Counted from the stretch's first letter, positions 28,223 through 40,580 are shown. The stretch: DNA of 64,000 nucleotides from Microlunatus flavus (GCF_900110855.1 NZ_FOFA01000007.1:124001-188000), one strand, 5' to 3'. The notes: generated by a model not told the origin, from the letters alone. Numbers and translations: made by a program.

Positions 28223-28690
28223 TCACCACAGCGGGATGTCGGCCCCGCGCTCCCCGTCGGGGCGCGGGCCGACGATGCGCCGGTCGGCCTCGGCGATCGC
28301 CACGTCGTTGATGCTCGCCTCGCGGCGCCGCATCAGGCCGTGCTCGTCGAACTCCCAGTTCTCGTTGCCGTAGCTGCGCCACCACTGCCCGCCCGCGTCG
28401 CGGCACTCGTACTGGAAGCGCACGGCGATGCGGTCGTCGGTGAACGCCCACAGCGACTTGCGCAGGGCGTAGTCGAGCTCGCGCTCCCACTTCTGCGTCA
28501 GGAACGCGACGATCTCCGCCCGCCCCGTGACGAACCGGTCGCGGTTGCGCCAGCGGGAGTCCTCCGTGTACGCCAGCGCGACCCGCTGCGGGTCGCGGGA
28601 GTTCCACGCGTCCTCGGCCGCCTGGACCTTGGCGGCGGCGGTCTCGCGGGTGAAGGGAGGCAGCGGCGGGCGGTCGGTGGTGGTCGTCAC
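28223..28690 (-). CDS. DUF1348 / SnoaL-like NTF2-fold protein
   Basis: 155 residues from GTG 28690 after CTGGAGGAC. A single NTF2-like cone: [93 protein letters not shown]. The double-Trp and WEF-G pattern is the DUF1348 family, whose function is unknown. It lies between two plus-strand genes and is convergent with doxX. Confidence 0.85.
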   Translation of the reverse strand: MTTTTDRPPLPPFTRETAAAKVQAAEDAWNSRDPQRVALAYTEDSRWRNRDRFVTGRAEIVAFLTQKWERELDYALRKSLWAFTDDRIAVRFQYECRDAGGQWWRSYGNENWEFDEHGLMRRREASINDVAIAEADRRIVGPRPDGERGADIPLW

Positions 28691-28793
28691 GGGTCCTCCA
28701 GAGGGTGCGTGCTCGTCGAGCGCGACGCCCCCTGCGGGTCCCCCGACCGCCCTCACGCCCGGCTCGATCCACAGGGCGGCCTTCGCGGAACCA

Positions 28794-28799
28794 TAGGAT
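28794..28799 (+). promoter_or_regulatory. -10 box of a probable leaderless promoter (ychF)
   Basis: TAGGAT ends 8 bases before GTG 28808. Confidence 0.6.
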
Positions 28800-28807
28800 G
28801 GGCCGAC

Positions 28808-29881
28808 GTGGCGCTCACCATCGGCATCGTCGGTCTCCCCAACGCGGGCAAGTCGACCCTGTTCAACGCCCTGACCCGCAACGACGTCCTCGCCGCGAAC
28901 TACCCCTTCGCGACCATCGAGCCCAACGTCGGCGTGGTCGGGGTCCCCGACCCCCGGCTCGGGGTGCTGGCCGACCTCTTCTCCTCCGAGCGCAGCGTGC
29001 CCGCGACCGTGAGCTTCGTCGACATCGCCGGCATCGTCCGCGGCGCCAGCCAGGGCGAGGGCATGGGTAACGCGTTCCTGTCCCACATCCGCGAGGCCGA
29101 CGCGATCTGCCAGGTCACGCGGGTGTTCGCCGACCCCGACGTCACCCACGTCGAGGGCGAGGTCGAGCCCTCCAACGACATCGAGACCATCAACACCGAG
29201 CTGATCCTGGCCGACCTCCAGACCATCGAGCGGGCGCTGCCGCGGCTGGAGAAGGAGGCGCGCACCAACAAGGACAAGCTCGCCGTGATCGCCGCGGCGA
29301 AGGAGGCGCAGGAGGTCCTCGACTCCGGCCGCACGGTCTTCGCCGCCGGTCTCGACCGCGAGCCGCTGCGCGAGCTGTTCCTGCTGACGGCCAAGCCGTT
29401 CCTCTACGTCTTCAACTGCGACTCCGACGAGCTCGCCGACGCCGCGCTGCTCGACCGGCTCCGCTCGATCGTCGCCCCGGCCGAGGCGATCTTCCTCGAC
29501 GCCAAGATCGAGTCCGAGCTGGTCGAGATGGAGCCGCACGAGGCCCGCGAGTTCCTCGCCGAGATGGGCATGGACGAGCCGGGCCTCGACCACCTGGCCC
29601 GGGTCGCCTTCGACACCCTGGGCCTGCAGACCTACCTGACGGCGGGGCCCAAGGAGTCGCGGGCCTGGACGATCCCCAAGGGCGCCACGGCGCCCGAGGC
29701 GGCCGGGGTGATCCACACCGACTTCCAGAAGGGCTTCATCAAGGCCGAGATCGTCTCCTACGACGACCTCGTCGCCGCCGGCTCGGTGAACAGCGCGCGC
29801 GCCAAGGGCCAGGTCCGTCTCGAGGGCAAGGAGTACGTCATGGCCGACGGTGACGTGGTCGAGTTCCGTTTCAACGTCTGA
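28808..29881 (+). CDS. ychF: Redox-regulated ATPase YchF (Obg family)
   Basis: 357 residues from GTG 28808, a normal YchF length. G1 motif [17 protein letters not shown]3 [18 protein letters not shown], coiled-coil insertion about residues 130-190, the NxxE-type specificity segment (here [10 protein letters not shown], giving ATP rather than GTP preference in this family) and a C-terminal TGS domain ending [11 protein letters not shown]. It binds ribosomes and takes part in stress and antioxidant responses in other bacteria. Confidence 0.94.
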   Translation: MALTIGIVGLPNAGKSTLFNALTRNDVLAANYPFATIEPNVGVVGVPDPRLGVLADLFSSERSVPATVSFVDIAGIVRGASQGEGMGNAFLSHIREADAICQVTRVFADPDVTHVEGEVEPSNDIETINTELILADLQTIERALPRLEKEARTNKDKLAVIAAAKEAQEVLDSGRTVFAAGLDREPLRELFLLTAKPFLYVFNCDSDELADAALLDRLRSIVAPAEAIFLDAKIESELVEMEPHEAREFLAEMGMDEPGLDHLARVAFDTLGLQTYLTAGPKESRAWTIPKGATAPEAAGVIHTDFQKGFIKAEIVSYDDLVAAGSVNSARAKGQVRLEGKEYVMADGDVVEFRFNV

Positions 29882-29921
29882 GCAGTCTGAGCAGCACCAA
29901 CGAGTGAGGGTTGACCTGAAC

Positions 29922-30347
29922 GTGTCCACTGCTACCGAAGCACTGTTCCGCGGCCGCAGCTACCGCCTGATGGGCGAGCCGGTCGTCGCGAGCACCGAGA
30001 CCAAGACCAGCGCGGCCCGCGAGCTCCACCTCGCCTCGTGCCGCACGCTCAAGAAGTACGGCCAGGACAGCGACGTGCTGACCCCGCTGACCGAGGCTGA
30101 GGTCGACGAGGCCTGGCTCCGGGCCGTCGAGGAGGACACCTCGATCGAGGTGAGCGGCAAGGAGGTGCCCTTCAGCGCCGAGACCGCGTGGTGCCCGATC
30201 TGCCTCGTCAAGGAGCTGAAGATCGCCAAGGACGGCACCTACCGCCACCCCGGCGCCCGTTCGGACAAGTGGCGCCCGGGCGTCCCGCTCTCCTGCCGCT
30301 TCCCGACCGCCCACGGGCTGGGGCACTGCGGCTGCGAGGTCGACTAG
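29922..30347 (+). CDS. Unrecognised small Cys/His protein, probably zinc-binding
   Basis: 141 residues from GTG 29922 (an in-frame GTG at 29904 is an alternative). Not assigned to a family. It has [16 protein letters not shown], then [24 protein letters not shown] and ends [10 protein letters not shown]; the Cys-Pro-Ile-Cys knuckle and final His-Cys-Gly-Cys are spaced so that a zinc site could form. Codon usage matches its neighbours, so it is a true resident gene. It follows ychF by 40 bases and may be read through from it; function unknown. Confidence 0.7.
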   Translation: MSTATEALFRGRSYRLMGEPVVASTETKTSAARELHLASCRTLKKYGQDSDVLTPLTEAEVDEAWLRAVEEDTSIEVSGKEVPFSAETAWCPICLVKELKIAKDGTYRHPGARSDKWRPGVPLSCRFPTAHGLGHCGCEVD

Positions 30348-30348
30348 C

Positions 30349-30402
30349 CGAGACCGGAGCGGATCTGACCGCGTACACCCGGTCAGATCCGCTCCGATCT
30401 CG
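30349..30402. terminator. Long near-perfect hairpin between convergent genes
   Basis: 23-base arms (30349-30371 and 30380-30402) differ at a single position around an 8-base loop. It lies directly between the Cys/His protein gene and the Lys-rich gene on the other strand, so it can terminate both. Arm length is far more than a terminator requires. Confidence 0.75.
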
Positions 30403-30406
30403 CGCG

Positions 30407-30553
30407 TTACTTCTTCTTCTTGGCCTTGCCGCCCTTCTTGCCCAGCTCGGCCTGGGCCGCGGAGGACTTCCGGGGGTTCTTCTTGCCCTCCTTGGCTGCC
30501 TTCGCGTTCGCCTTCTTGGCGGTGTCGCTGCCCTTGCCCTTCTTGTCGGCCAC
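30407..30553 (-). CDS. Lys-rich 48-residue protein
   Basis: 48 residues from GTG 30553 with a strong GAGAGGAGG ribosome site. Seventeen Lys, one Arg and no aromatic residues; it begins VADKKGKGSDTAKKANAK and ends GGKAKKKK. Such tiny basic disordered proteins may bind nucleic acid or ribosomes, but no family is recognised. It is 77 bases downstream of the Eis-like gene on the same strand. Confidence 0.7.
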   Translation of the reverse strand: MADKKGKGSDTAKKANAKAAKEGKKNPRKSSAAQAELGKKGGKAKKKK

Positions 30554-30630
30554 GGTGGCCTCCTCTCGCTCGCCCTTGGTCAGCCCGCGTCTCGGCCCAC
30601 GGTTGCGCGAGCGGGGGACGGGCCGGGACG

Positions 30631-31818
30631 TCAGAAGTGGTCGAGCACCCCGTGGACCCGGCCGGCGACGAGGGCGTCCCAGTCGGCGTCCTGCGCCGGG
30701 TCCCCGCCGACCAGCAGGCCGAGGACGCGGAGGTCGCGGCTGGGCCGCGCGCCGGTGACGAGCAGCGCGAGACCGCGCGGGGAGAGCGTCCGGTCGTCGC
30801 GGGCCGGCCCGCGCACGCACCGGACCACCCCGTCCGAGGCCGTCACGACGTACGCGCCGTCGAGCCCGGGCAGCACGTCCCCGGCCACCGTGAACCCCAG
30901 CTCCACCGCGAGGCCGGGTGCGCAGCGCGCCCCGGTGAAGGCACGTTCCACGTCGAGGACCTTGAGCGAGTAGAGCTCGTCCTTGACCGGCCCCCAGTCC
31001 AGCGACGGCACGAGCAGGCGCACGAGGTCGTCGCCGGTGGTCCGCAGCCGTACGGTCGACGCGACGCTGCCGAAGCTGGCGAGCGCGCGCACGAGGGCCG
31101 CGTAGGCGTCGACGTGCGTCGCGACCAGGTCGGGCACCGACAGCTCGGGTCCGCTGCCGTCGCCACGGCCGCGCACCCAGGCCGCGTAGCCGAGCGGACG
31201 CCCGTCCGGGTCCTCGGCGAGCGTGATCCCGGTGAACCTCGCGAGCAGCTGCTCGTCGGTGCCGGGGAAGGACACCCCGCGGCGGGTCAGCGCGCCGTCG
31301 TGGCTCGCGGCCCAGGCGTCGTAGAGCCCGCGGACCCGCTCGGCGTCGGCGACCTCGGCCCGTCGCAGCCGGACGTCGCCGAGGGCCCGGACGGCGCCCA
31401 GCACGGCGCTCGGGACGTCGACCAGCCGGGTGGCCGCGACCACCTCGTAGCCCGTCCGGCGGTAGATGTGCGGCGCGCTCGCCCAGAGCGTCGAGACGAC
31501 CGCGCCCCGCTCGCGGGCTCCCTCGAGGAGCGCGAGCAGCATGGGCGCGAGCACGCCGGCCCCGCGGGCCTCCGCGGCGACGGTGACGTCGGCGATGCCG
31601 GCCACCGGCAGCACCCGGCCGCCGAACCACCCGTCGAACTCGCGGTCCACGGACTGCGCGACCAGGCGGTCGCCGTCGACGACGCCCCACCAGTGCCAGC
31701 CGGGCAGGCCGAGCTCGCCCGGCTCCGACGGGGTCGCCGGCACCCCGAAGGCCTCCTCGCTGAGCCGCCGCGACGCGGCGCCCGCCTCTGGTCCGAGCCT
31801 GCGCACCGTCGTCGTCAC
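30631..31818 (-). CDS. Eis-like GNAT acetyltransferase with SCP2-type domain
   Basis: 395 residues from GTG 31818. The layout is that of Eis: an N-terminal GNAT domain (GIADVTVAAEARGAGVLAPMLLALLEGARERG is the acetyl-CoA loop; IYRRTGYEVV carries the Tyr that acts as general acid), a second non-binding GNAT-like domain, and a C-terminal sterol-carrier-like domain from about 290. The protein ends in Phe (VHGVLDHF); in Eis the C-terminal carboxylate of a terminal Phe is a catalytic base. The mycobacterial enzyme acetylates amines, including aminoglycosides; whether this one does is unknown. Confidence 0.85.
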   Translation of the reverse strand: MTTTVRRLGPEAGAASRRLSEEAFGVPATPSEPGELGLPGWHWWGVVDGDRLVAQSVDREFDGWFGGRVLPVAGIADVTVAAEARGAGVLAPMLLALLEGARERGAVVSTLWASAPHIYRRTGYEVVAATRLVDVPSAVLGAVRALGDVRLRRAEVADAERVRGLYDAWAASHDGALTRRGVSFPGTDEQLLARFTGITLAEDPDGRPLGYAAWVRGRGDGSGPELSVPDLVATHVDAYAALVRALASFGSVASTVRLRTTGDDLVRLLVPSLDWGPVKDELYSLKVLDVERAFTGARCAPGLAVELGFTVAGDVLPGLDGAYVVTASDGVVRCVRGPARDDRTLSPRGLALLVTGARPSRDLRVLGLLVGGDPAQDADWDALVAGRVHGVLDHF

Positions 31819-31859
31819 CGGGCCATCCTGCCGTGGCCGGCCGCGTCCGCGGTGGTCCG

Positions 31860-31865
31860 TACGCT
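31860..31865 (+). promoter_or_regulatory. -10 box of a probable leaderless promoter (ispF)
   Basis: TACGCT ends 7 bases before GTG 31873, the same hexamer and spacing as upstream of the prenyl transferase gene. Confidence 0.5.
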
Positions 31866-31872
31866 GAGGCGC

Positions 31873-32361
31873 GTGGAGGCGCCGCGGATCGGGACGGGCT
31901 GGGACGTCCACCGGCTCGTGGCGGGCCGGAGGCTGGTGCTCGGCGGTGTCGACGTGCCGGCGCCGGCCGGTTTCGACACCCACTCCGACGGTGACGTGCT
32001 CAGCCACGCCGTCGTCGACGCGCTCGCCGGCGCGATCGCGGACGGCGACCTCGGGGTGCACTTCCCCGAGGACGACCCGGACGCCGACGAGGCACGCAGC
32101 CTGGGCTTCGTCGTCGCCTTCGCGGCCCGGGTCCGCGAGCGGGGCCTGCAGGTGGTCTCGCTCGACAGCTTCGTCGTCCACGGGACCGTCCGGCTCCGGC
32201 CGCACCTGGACGCCATGCGCGCGAACCTCGCCGACGCCCTGGGCGCCCCGCTCGACCGCGTCTCGGTGAAGGCGCGCTCGGCCGACGGGCTCGGGCCCGA
32301 GGGCCGCGGCGAGGCGTGCAGCGCCTCGGTCACCCTGCTGCTGGGTCCCTCCGGTCCCTGA
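31873..32361 (+). CDS. ispF: 2-C-methyl-D-erythritol 2,4-cyclodiphosphate synthase
   Basis: 162 residues from GTG 31873. Zinc ligands in GTGWDVHRLV (Asp, His) and SHAVVDAL (His); THSDGDVLSHAVVDALAGAIADGDLGVHFPE is the family core. The C-terminal segment VSVKARSADGLGPEGRGEACSASV is shorter and less typical than usual but keeps its order. It acts in the MEP pathway upstream of IspH, encoded 8 kb away; the usual partner ispD is not adjacent. Confidence 0.92.
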   Translation: MEAPRIGTGWDVHRLVAGRRLVLGGVDVPAPAGFDTHSDGDVLSHAVVDALAGAIADGDLGVHFPEDDPDADEARSLGFVVAFAARVRERGLQVVSLDSFVVHGTVRLRPHLDAMRANLADALGAPLDRVSVKARSADGLGPEGRGEACSASVTLLLGPSGP

Positions 32362-32403
32362 CCGCCCACGGGCGGGACGACTCCGGAAGGCAGACTGCCG
32401 GGC

Positions 32404-32471
32404 ATGACCGTTCCCGCTCCGCGACCCCGGACCACCCACGACGAGCGGGTGGCCACCGGCACGGTGCGGGC

Positions 32472-32475
<4 letters not shown>
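32404..32475 (+). CDS. Possible 23-codon leader ORF coupled to pepN
   Basis: ATG 32404 to TGA 32473-32475 encodes a Pro/Arg/Thr-rich 23-residue peptide. CAGACT, a -10-like hexamer (32391-32396), ends 7 bases before the ATG, as in the leaderless genes of this window. The stop overlaps the pepN GTG (GTGA), and pepN has no good ribosome site of its own, so this ORF may deliver ribosomes to pepN. It may also be chance. Confidence 0.3.
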
Positions 32476-34949
<2,474 letters not shown>

Positions 34950-35200
34950 GCCCGGCGGACAGGGCCGGTGAATGCCCTGGTCAGCGCGGCACGAGGGGCT
35001 CCGGGCTTGCCCGGACGGATAGCCTCACGAAGCGTTCCTTCGAGGTCACAATCATGTTGCTGATGGCGCGTCCCTGTGCCCTCGGCTTGTGTACGGCTTG
35101 GCTGCTGGCCTAGAAAGGACCCCGTTCCTGCGCTGGGCACCTCGATGTGCCTTAGCGCTGATGGCGTCGATCGACGCGGAATTTCCTGAGGAGGAAGTGG

Positions 35201-36994
35201 ATGCGAGCAAGAACTCGCTTGCTGGCGGGCGCTGCGGTGACCTCGCTGGCGCTCTTGGCCAGCGCGTGCGGCGGCGGTGGTGGCACCAGCAACACCGGTG
35301 GCACGGCGTCGAACGCAGGCACCCCCGTCAAGGGCGGCGTGCTCAACATGCTCGGCGTCGGTGACGTCGACTACATGGACCCGCAGTCCGCGTACTACTC
35401 GGGGTCGTACATGATCCACCGCCTGTGGAGCCGGCAGCTCTACACCTACCCGGCCGAGGCGGACAAGACCACGACGTCGGTCCCCGACCTGGCCGACGGC
35501 CCGGTGCAGACGAGCGCGGACGGCCTCACCGTCACCGTCAAGCTGCGTGACGGCGCCCAGTGGAACACCAACCCGGTGCGCCCGGTCGTCGCCGGCGACG
35601 AGGTCATCGGCGTCAAGCGGACCTGCAACCCGGTCCAGCCCTTCGGCGGCATCCCCGACTTCCAGGAGCTCATCGTCGGCTACGCCGACTACTGCGCGGG
35701 CTTCGCGAAGGTGAAGGGCACCGCCGCGGCGATCAAGGACTACGTCGAGAAGACCGACCTGCCCGGCGTCACCGCCCCCGACGACAAGACGATCGTCTTC
35801 AAGCTGACCCACCCCGCGTCGTACTTCCAGGACATGCTGACGCTGACGGCCCTCGGCCCGGCGCCGAAGGAGTTCCTGGACGCGGTGCCCGGCGCCGAGT
35901 TCGGCAACGACGTCAAGAACCTGATCTCGGACGGCCCGTACTACATCGACGAGTACACGCCGACCAAGACGATCGACCTCAAGCGCAACCCGGCTTGGAA
36001 CGAGTCCAGCGACCCGGTCCGCAAGGCCTACGTGGACCAGATCAAGGTCACCGAGACGGGCACCCAGGAGAGCATCCAGCAGCAGCTGGAGACGGGCACC
36101 GACAGCGCCGACATGGCGTTCGACACGTTCCCGCCGGCGACCGTGGTGCCGGGCCTGCTGGCCCGCAAGGACAAGAACCTGAACATCGGTCCGGAGTCCT
36201 CGTCGAACCCGTTCCTGATCTACAACACGGTGTCGCCGAACAACAACAAGGCGATGGCGAACGTGGCCTTCCGCCAGGCGCTGTCGACGAGCATCAACCG
36301 CGCCAACCTGATCCAGGTGCTCGGTGGCCCGACGCTGAACAGCACGCTGACCAACGTCCTCCCGGCGAACATCGTCGGTGGCGAGCAGCCGTTCGACCCG
36401 TACCCGTTCGACGCGGCCAAGGGCAAGACGATGCTGTCCTCCGCCGGTGGTGACGGCGCGACGATCAAGATCCTGTACCGCAACGCGTCGCAGGGTTCGA
36501 CCAAGGTCTTCCAGACGGTCCAGCAGCAGCTGACCGAGCAGGGCCTCAAGGTCGAGGGCGTCCCCGCCCCGAACGCCGACTTCTACACGAAGTACCTCCA
36601 GCAGGGCAGCGTGGCGAAGCGCGGCGTCTGGGACATCGCGATCGCCGGCTGGGGCTCGGACTGGTACGGCAACGCCGCCCTGTCCTTCTTCGGCCCGCTC
36701 TACTCCGGTGAGCCGTCCTTCCCGCCGATCGGCAGCAACTACGGCTTCTACAACAACCCGAAGACGAACGAGCTGATCAAGCAGGCGACCAACGCCAAGA
36801 CGCAGGACGAGGCGGCCGGGCTCTGGCGCCAGGCCGACCAGTCCGTCATGGCCGACGCGGCGTTCTACCCGATCACCAACCCGAACACGGCCAACTACAA
36901 GGCCACCCAGGTCAACAACGCCGTGTTCATGCCCTCCTTCCAGAACTTCGACCCGGCCAACGTCTGGCTGTCGCAGGGGAAGCAGGGCGGCTAG
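35201..36994 (+). CDS. ABC transporter substrate-binding lipoprotein (family 5, peptide/nickel type)
   Basis: 597 residues from ATG 35201, with a strong TGAGGAGG ribosome site. Lipoprotein signal with lipobox LLASAC (lipidated C23). The mature protein is a cluster C solute-binding protein: KGGVLNMLGVGDVDYMDP, VTVKLRDGAQWN, a VISDGPYYI-type GPY motif (LISDGPYYIDEY), PDFNAGAM-free middle region and SINRANLIQVL. It captures oligopeptides or similar ligands outside the cell. Two hairpins (37004-37084) separate it from the ATPase genes, which would raise its level over the rest of the importer. Upstream 34950-35200 holds only its leader and promoter. Confidence 0.9.
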   Translation: MRARTRLLAGAAVTSLALLASACGGGGGTSNTGGTASNAGTPVKGGVLNMLGVGDVDYMDPQSAYYSGSYMIHRLWSRQLYTYPAEADKTTTSVPDLADGPVQTSADGLTVTVKLRDGAQWNTNPVRPVVAGDEVIGVKRTCNPVQPFGGIPDFQELIVGYADYCAGFAKVKGTAAAIKDYVEKTDLPGVTAPDDKTIVFKLTHPASYFQDMLTLTALGPAPKEFLDAVPGAEFGNDVKNLISDGPYYIDEYTPTKTIDLKRNPAWNESSDPVRKAYVDQIKVTETGTQESIQQQLETGTDSADMAFDTFPPATVVPGLLARKDKNLNIGPESSSNPFLIYNTVSPNNNKAMANVAFRQALSTSINRANLIQVLGGPTLNSTLTNVLPANIVGGEQPFDPYPFDAAKGKTMLSSAGGDGATIKILYRNASQGSTKVFQTVQQQLTEQGLKVEGVPAPNADFYTKYLQQGSVAKRGVWDIAIAGWGSDWYGNAALSFFGPLYSGEPSFPPIGSNYGFYNNPKTNELIKQATNAKTQDEAAGLWRQADQSVMADAAFYPITNPNTANYKATQVNNAVFMPSFQNFDPANVWLSQGKQGG

Positions 36995-37003
36995 GCCGCA
37001 GAG

Positions 37004-37025
37004 GGGGCCCGGGTGACCGGGCCCC
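37004..37025 (+). terminator. Hairpin 1 after the substrate-binding protein gene
   Basis: 9-base perfect stem GGGGCCCGG / CCGGGCCCC, loop GTGA, starting 9 bases after the stop codon. Confidence 0.75.
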
Positions 37026-37051
37026 GGGGCCACCGGCCCGACATCCACCGC

Positions 37052-37084
37052 CGCTCCCGTCCGGGGTCACCCCGGGCGGGAGCG
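37052..37084 (+). terminator. Hairpin 2 after the substrate-binding protein gene
   Basis: 15-base arms (37052-37066 and 37070-37084) with one mismatch and a 3-base loop. Together with hairpin 1 it should stop or slow most polymerases before the downstream transporter genes. Confidence 0.75.
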
Positions 37085-37317
37085 GAGTGGTGAGTAGGTT
37101 CGCCACACGAGAACCTGCAGCAACGAGAACACCGCACCACCAGGACAAGCACGTCCGACGACGTCGTCCGGCCCGCCCGGCCGGGCGCCGACCAGTCATG
37201 GCTCCGCCGCGACCCGGCCCGGCCCTCGACGGCTGGTGACCGATCGGGACCCATCGGTCCCGCAGGGCTCGCCGCCCCGCTGACGGGGCGCGACCGACCA
37301 GGTGAGTAGGAGCACAG

Positions 37318-38385
37318 ATGGCGCTGCTCGAGGTGGAGGACCTCCACGTCTCCTTCAACACCGCGGACGGGGTGGTGAAGGCCGTCCGCGGCCTGACCTT
37401 CTCCGTGGACCGCGGCCAGACGATCGGCATCGTCGGCGAGTCCGGCTCCGGCAAGAGCGTGTCGACCCAGACGATCATGGGTCTGACCGCCGGTGCCCGG
37501 GTCAGCGGCGAGGCGCGCTTCGAGGGCCAGAACCTGCTGACCATGTCCGACAAGGAGCTGCGCTCGGTGCGCGGCGCCAAGGTCGGGATGATCTTCCAGG
37601 ACCCGCTGTCGAGCCTGCACCCGTACTACAAGGTCGGCTGGCAGATCGTGGAGATGGTCCGCGCGCACACGAACGTCTCGAAGGCCGCCGCGAAGAACCG
37701 GGCCATCGACCTGCTCCGGCTCGTGGGCATCCCCAAGCCCGAGGCGCGCGTCGACGAGTACCCGCACCAGTTCTCCGGCGGCATGCGCCAGCGCGCGATG
37801 ATCGCCATGGCGATGGCGCTGAACCCGATCCTGCTCATCGCCGACGAGCCCACCACCGCCCTCGACGTGACCGTCCAGGCCCAGGTGCTCGACGTGATGG
37901 AGCGGCTCCAGCAGGAGTTCGGCACCGCGATCGTCATGATCACCCACGACATGGGCGTCATCGCCGACATCGCCGACGACGTGGTCGTCATGTACGCCGG
38001 CACGGCGATGGAGAAGGCCGAGCGGCGCGAGCTCTTCTACCACAACCACCACCCCTACACCGAGGGGCTGCTGGCCTCGATCCCGCAGCCGGGCGCCGAC
38101 CGCACCAAGCGGCTGCTGCCCATCCACGGCACGCCGCCGAGCCTCATCCAGCTGCCGACGGGCTGCCCGTTCCACCCGCGCTGCCCGTACGCCTTCGACA
38201 AGTGCGTGGCCGAGACGCCGCCGCTGCGCAGCGTGCACGGCCGCACCGACCACGAGTCGGCGTGCTGGCTCCCGACCGACGAGTCCGAGCGCGTCGCCGA
38301 GCGCACCCGCGTCCAGGCGGTCCTCGCCGCGCAGTCCGAGATCGACACCGAGGTCGCCAAGGACCTCACGGAGGTGACCGCATGA
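37318..38385 (+). CDS. Peptide ABC transporter ATPase 1 (DppD/OppD type)
   Basis: 355 residues from ATG 37318 with AGTAGGAG upstream. Walker [14 protein letters not shown]-loop [15 protein letters not shown], signature [16 protein letters not shown], Walker [14 protein letters not shown] and the oligopeptide-transporter C-terminal motif with [14 protein letters not shown] (possible Fe-S or zinc cysteines). It powers import together with the next ATPase. The end overlaps the next start by four bases (ATGA). Confidence 0.93.
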   Translation: MALLEVEDLHVSFNTADGVVKAVRGLTFSVDRGQTIGIVGESGSGKSVSTQTIMGLTAGARVSGEARFEGQNLLTMSDKELRSVRGAKVGMIFQDPLSSLHPYYKVGWQIVEMVRAHTNVSKAAAKNRAIDLLRLVGIPKPEARVDEYPHQFSGGMRQRAMIAMAMALNPILLIADEPTTALDVTVQAQVLDVMERLQQEFGTAIVMITHDMGVIADIADDVVVMYAGTAMEKAERRELFYHNHHPYTEGLLASIPQPGADRTKRLLPIHGTPPSLIQLPTGCPFHPRCPYAFDKCVAETPPLRSVHGRTDHESACWLPTDESERVAERTRVQAVLAAQSEIDTEVAKDLTEVTA

Positions 38386-39551
38386 GCGCACCGGCCACCG
38401 CGCCCGCCCGCGGCGGGGGCGACTCCTCCGACGTGCTGCTGCGCGTGGAGAACGTCGTCAAGGAGTTCCCGGTCGGCTCGACCTCGCTGTTCCGCCGGAG
38501 CCGCGACGTCGTCCACGCCGTCGACGGGGTGAGCTTCGAGCTGCGCCGCGGCGAGACGCTCGGGCTGGTGGGGGAGACGGGCTGCGGCAAGTCGACCCTG
38601 GCCCGCTGCATCACGCGGCTCTACTCGATCACCGGCGGCTCGGTCGAGTTCGACGGCAAGGACATCAGCAAGCTCGAGGGCGGCGACCTCCGCGAGGTCC
38701 GCCGCGACGTGCAGATGATCTTCCAGGACCCGTACGGCTCGCTGAACCCGCGCCGCCGCGTCGGCTCGATCATCTCCGACCCGTTCGCGATCCACGGCAC
38801 CCTGCAGGGCGCGGCCCGCAAGCGCCGCGTGCAGGAGCTGATGGAGCTCGTCGGGCTCAACCCGGAGCACTACAACCGCTTCCCGAACGAGTTCTCCGGC
38901 GGCCAGCGCCAGCGCATCGGCGTCGCCCGGGCGCTCGCGCTGCAGCCCAAGCTGATCGTCTGCGACGAGCCGGTCTCCGCGCTCGACGTCTCCATCCAGG
39001 CACAGATCATCAACCTGCTCGCCGACCTGCAGTCCGAGCTCGGGCTGACCTACCTCTTCATCGCCCACGACCTGTCGGTCGTGCAGCACGTCAGCGACCG
39101 GGTCGCGGTGATGTACCTGGGCAAGGTCGCCGAGCTCGCCGACGTCGACGACCTCTACGGCCACCCGCGCCACCCGTACAGCAACGCGCTGCTCTCGGCC
39201 GTGCCCGTCGCCGACCCGAACGCCGCGGCGCAGCGCGAGCGGATCGTGCTGATCGGCGACGTCCCGTCGCCCATCCACCCGCCGTCGGGCTGCCACTTCC
39301 ACACGCGCTGCCCGAAGGCGCAGGAGATCTGCGTGACCGAGGACCCGGCGCTGGTCCCCAGGCTCGGCGACGGCCCGGGGCACGTGGCAGCCTGCCACTT
39401 CCCGGTCGCCGACGGCGAGGACCTGTCGAAGGCCCGCGCGGCGATCGAGCAGGAGGACGCCACCGACGCCGAGGACGTCGGCGCGGTGCTCGCCGGGCTT
39501 GCCGACACGCCGGGCTTCACCGAACCGACGCGGCAGGAGGAGGCGCGGTGA
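38382..39551 (+). CDS. Peptide ABC transporter ATPase 2 (DppF/OppF type)
   Basis: 389 residues from ATG 38382. Walker [15 protein letters not shown]-loop [15 protein letters not shown], signature [16 protein letters not shown], Walker [15 protein letters not shown]-loop IAHDLSVV, and C-terminal [15 protein letters not shown] 45-residue acidic tail after the core is longer than in most relatives. Stop overlaps the permease start by four bases (GTGA). Confidence 0.93.
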   Translation: MSAPATAPARGGGDSSDVLLRVENVVKEFPVGSTSLFRRSRDVVHAVDGVSFELRRGETLGLVGETGCGKSTLARCITRLYSITGGSVEFDGKDISKLEGGDLREVRRDVQMIFQDPYGSLNPRRRVGSIISDPFAIHGTLQGAARKRRVQELMELVGLNPEHYNRFPNEFSGGQRQRIGVARALALQPKLIVCDEPVSALDVSIQAQIINLLADLQSELGLTYLFIAHDLSVVQHVSDRVAVMYLGKVAELADVDDLYGHPRHPYSNALLSAVPVADPNAAAQRERIVLIGDVPSPIHPPSGCHFHTRCPKAQEICVTEDPALVPRLGDGPGHVAACHFPVADGEDLSKARAAIEQEDATDAEDVGAVLAGLADTPGFTEPTRQEEAR

Positions 39552-40567
39552 GCGAGGAGACGCTCCGTACGACGGAGGCCGACGAGGGCCGCGAGGCCGA
39601 GACCGTGGACCGCGAGGGCCGGCTGGGCCAAGCCGCTGCGACCGCGCCGGGCACGGGCGACGCGCCCGCCCGCATCCAGGGCCGCAGCCCGTGGCGCCTC
39701 GCCTGGGAGCGGCTGCGCCGCGACAAGGTGGCGATGGTCTCGCTCGGGTTCATCGTCCTGATCGTGGTGTTCGCGCTGCTCGCCCCGGTGATGGCGCTCA
39801 TCACCGGGCACGGCGTCAACCAGCAGTTCAACGACGTCGGCCTGACCCCCGAGGGCCTGCCCAAGCCGCCCACGGGCCAGTTCTGGTTCGGCACCGACGA
39901 CCTCGGCCGCGACATCTTCGTGCGCTGCGCGTACGGGGCCCGGATCTCGATCCTGGTCGGCGTCGTGGCGACCGGATTCACGATCGTCGTCGGCGTCGTG
40001 CTCGGCCTGATCGCCGGCTACTTCGGCAAGATCGCCGACACGATCATCTCCCGCATCATCGACGTCGTCCTGGCGTTCCCGTTCCTGCTCTTCGCCATCG
40101 CGCTGGTCTCGATCGTCGGGGCCAGCCTGACCGTGACGATCGTGGTGATCGCGATGTTCAGCTGGGCGTCGGTGGCCCGCATCGTGCGCGGCCAGGTGCT
40201 GTCGATCCGCGAGCGCGAGTACATCGAGGCCGCCCGCTCCCTGGGCTCGGGGAGCACGCGGATCATGTTCGTCGACGCCCTGCCCAACGTGCTCGCGCCG
40301 ATCATCGTCTACGCGACGCTGCTCATCCCGTCGGTCATCGTCACCGAGGCGACCCTGTCGTTCCTCGGCCTCGGCGTGCCGGCCCCCACCGCCACCTGGG
40401 GCAACATGATCTCGGAGGCCCAGGCCGGCGGGCTGTACCAGATCGCCCCCTGGTTCCTCGGCTTCCCGAGCCTCCTGCTGCTCCTGCTCACCCTCGCGTT
40501 CAACCTGCTCGGCGACGGCGTCCGTGACGCCTTCGACCCGCGGGGCGACCGGATGAACCAGCGCTGA
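39548..40567 (+). CDS. Peptide ABC transporter permease (DppC/OppC type)
   Basis: 339 residues from GTG 39548. A charged head of about 60 residues, one anchoring helix, then the binding-protein-dependent transport domain with five to six helices. [21 protein letters not shown] and the EAA loop [24 protein letters not shown] identify the C-type permease. The C-type gene precedes the B-type gene here, reversed from the usual dpp/opp order. Confidence 0.92.
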   Translation: MSEETLRTTEADEGREAETVDREGRLGQAAATAPGTGDAPARIQGRSPWRLAWERLRRDKVAMVSLGFIVLIVVFALLAPVMALITGHGVNQQFNDVGLTPEGLPKPPTGQFWFGTDDLGRDIFVRCAYGARISILVGVVATGFTIVVGVVLGLIAGYFGKIADTIISRIIDVVLAFPFLLFAIALVSIVGASLTVTIVVIAMFSWASVARIVRGQVLSIREREYIEAARSLGSGSTRIMFVDALPNVLAPIIVYATLLIPSVIVTEATLSFLGLGVPAPTATWGNMISEAQAGGLYQIAPWFLGFPSLLLLLLTLAFNLLGDGVRDAFDPRGDRMNQR

Positions 40568-40580
40568 GGAAGGACGACCC

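Larger units (their letters stand above)
36995..37317 (+). other. Non-coding gap inside the peptide ABC operon
   Basis: 323 bases without a credible gene. It begins with two strong hairpins (37004-37025 and 37052-37084). The decamer GGTGAGTAGG occurs twice, near 37088 and near 37302, once after the second hairpin and once shortly before the ATPase start. A secondary promoter for the ATPase/permease genes may lie here, but I could not define one. Confidence 0.6.

Noticed and set aside
29850-29921. Longer start of the Cys/His protein overlapping ychF
   Set aside because: The extra residues are translation of the ychF end in another frame and of the spacer; GTG 29922 is more likely.
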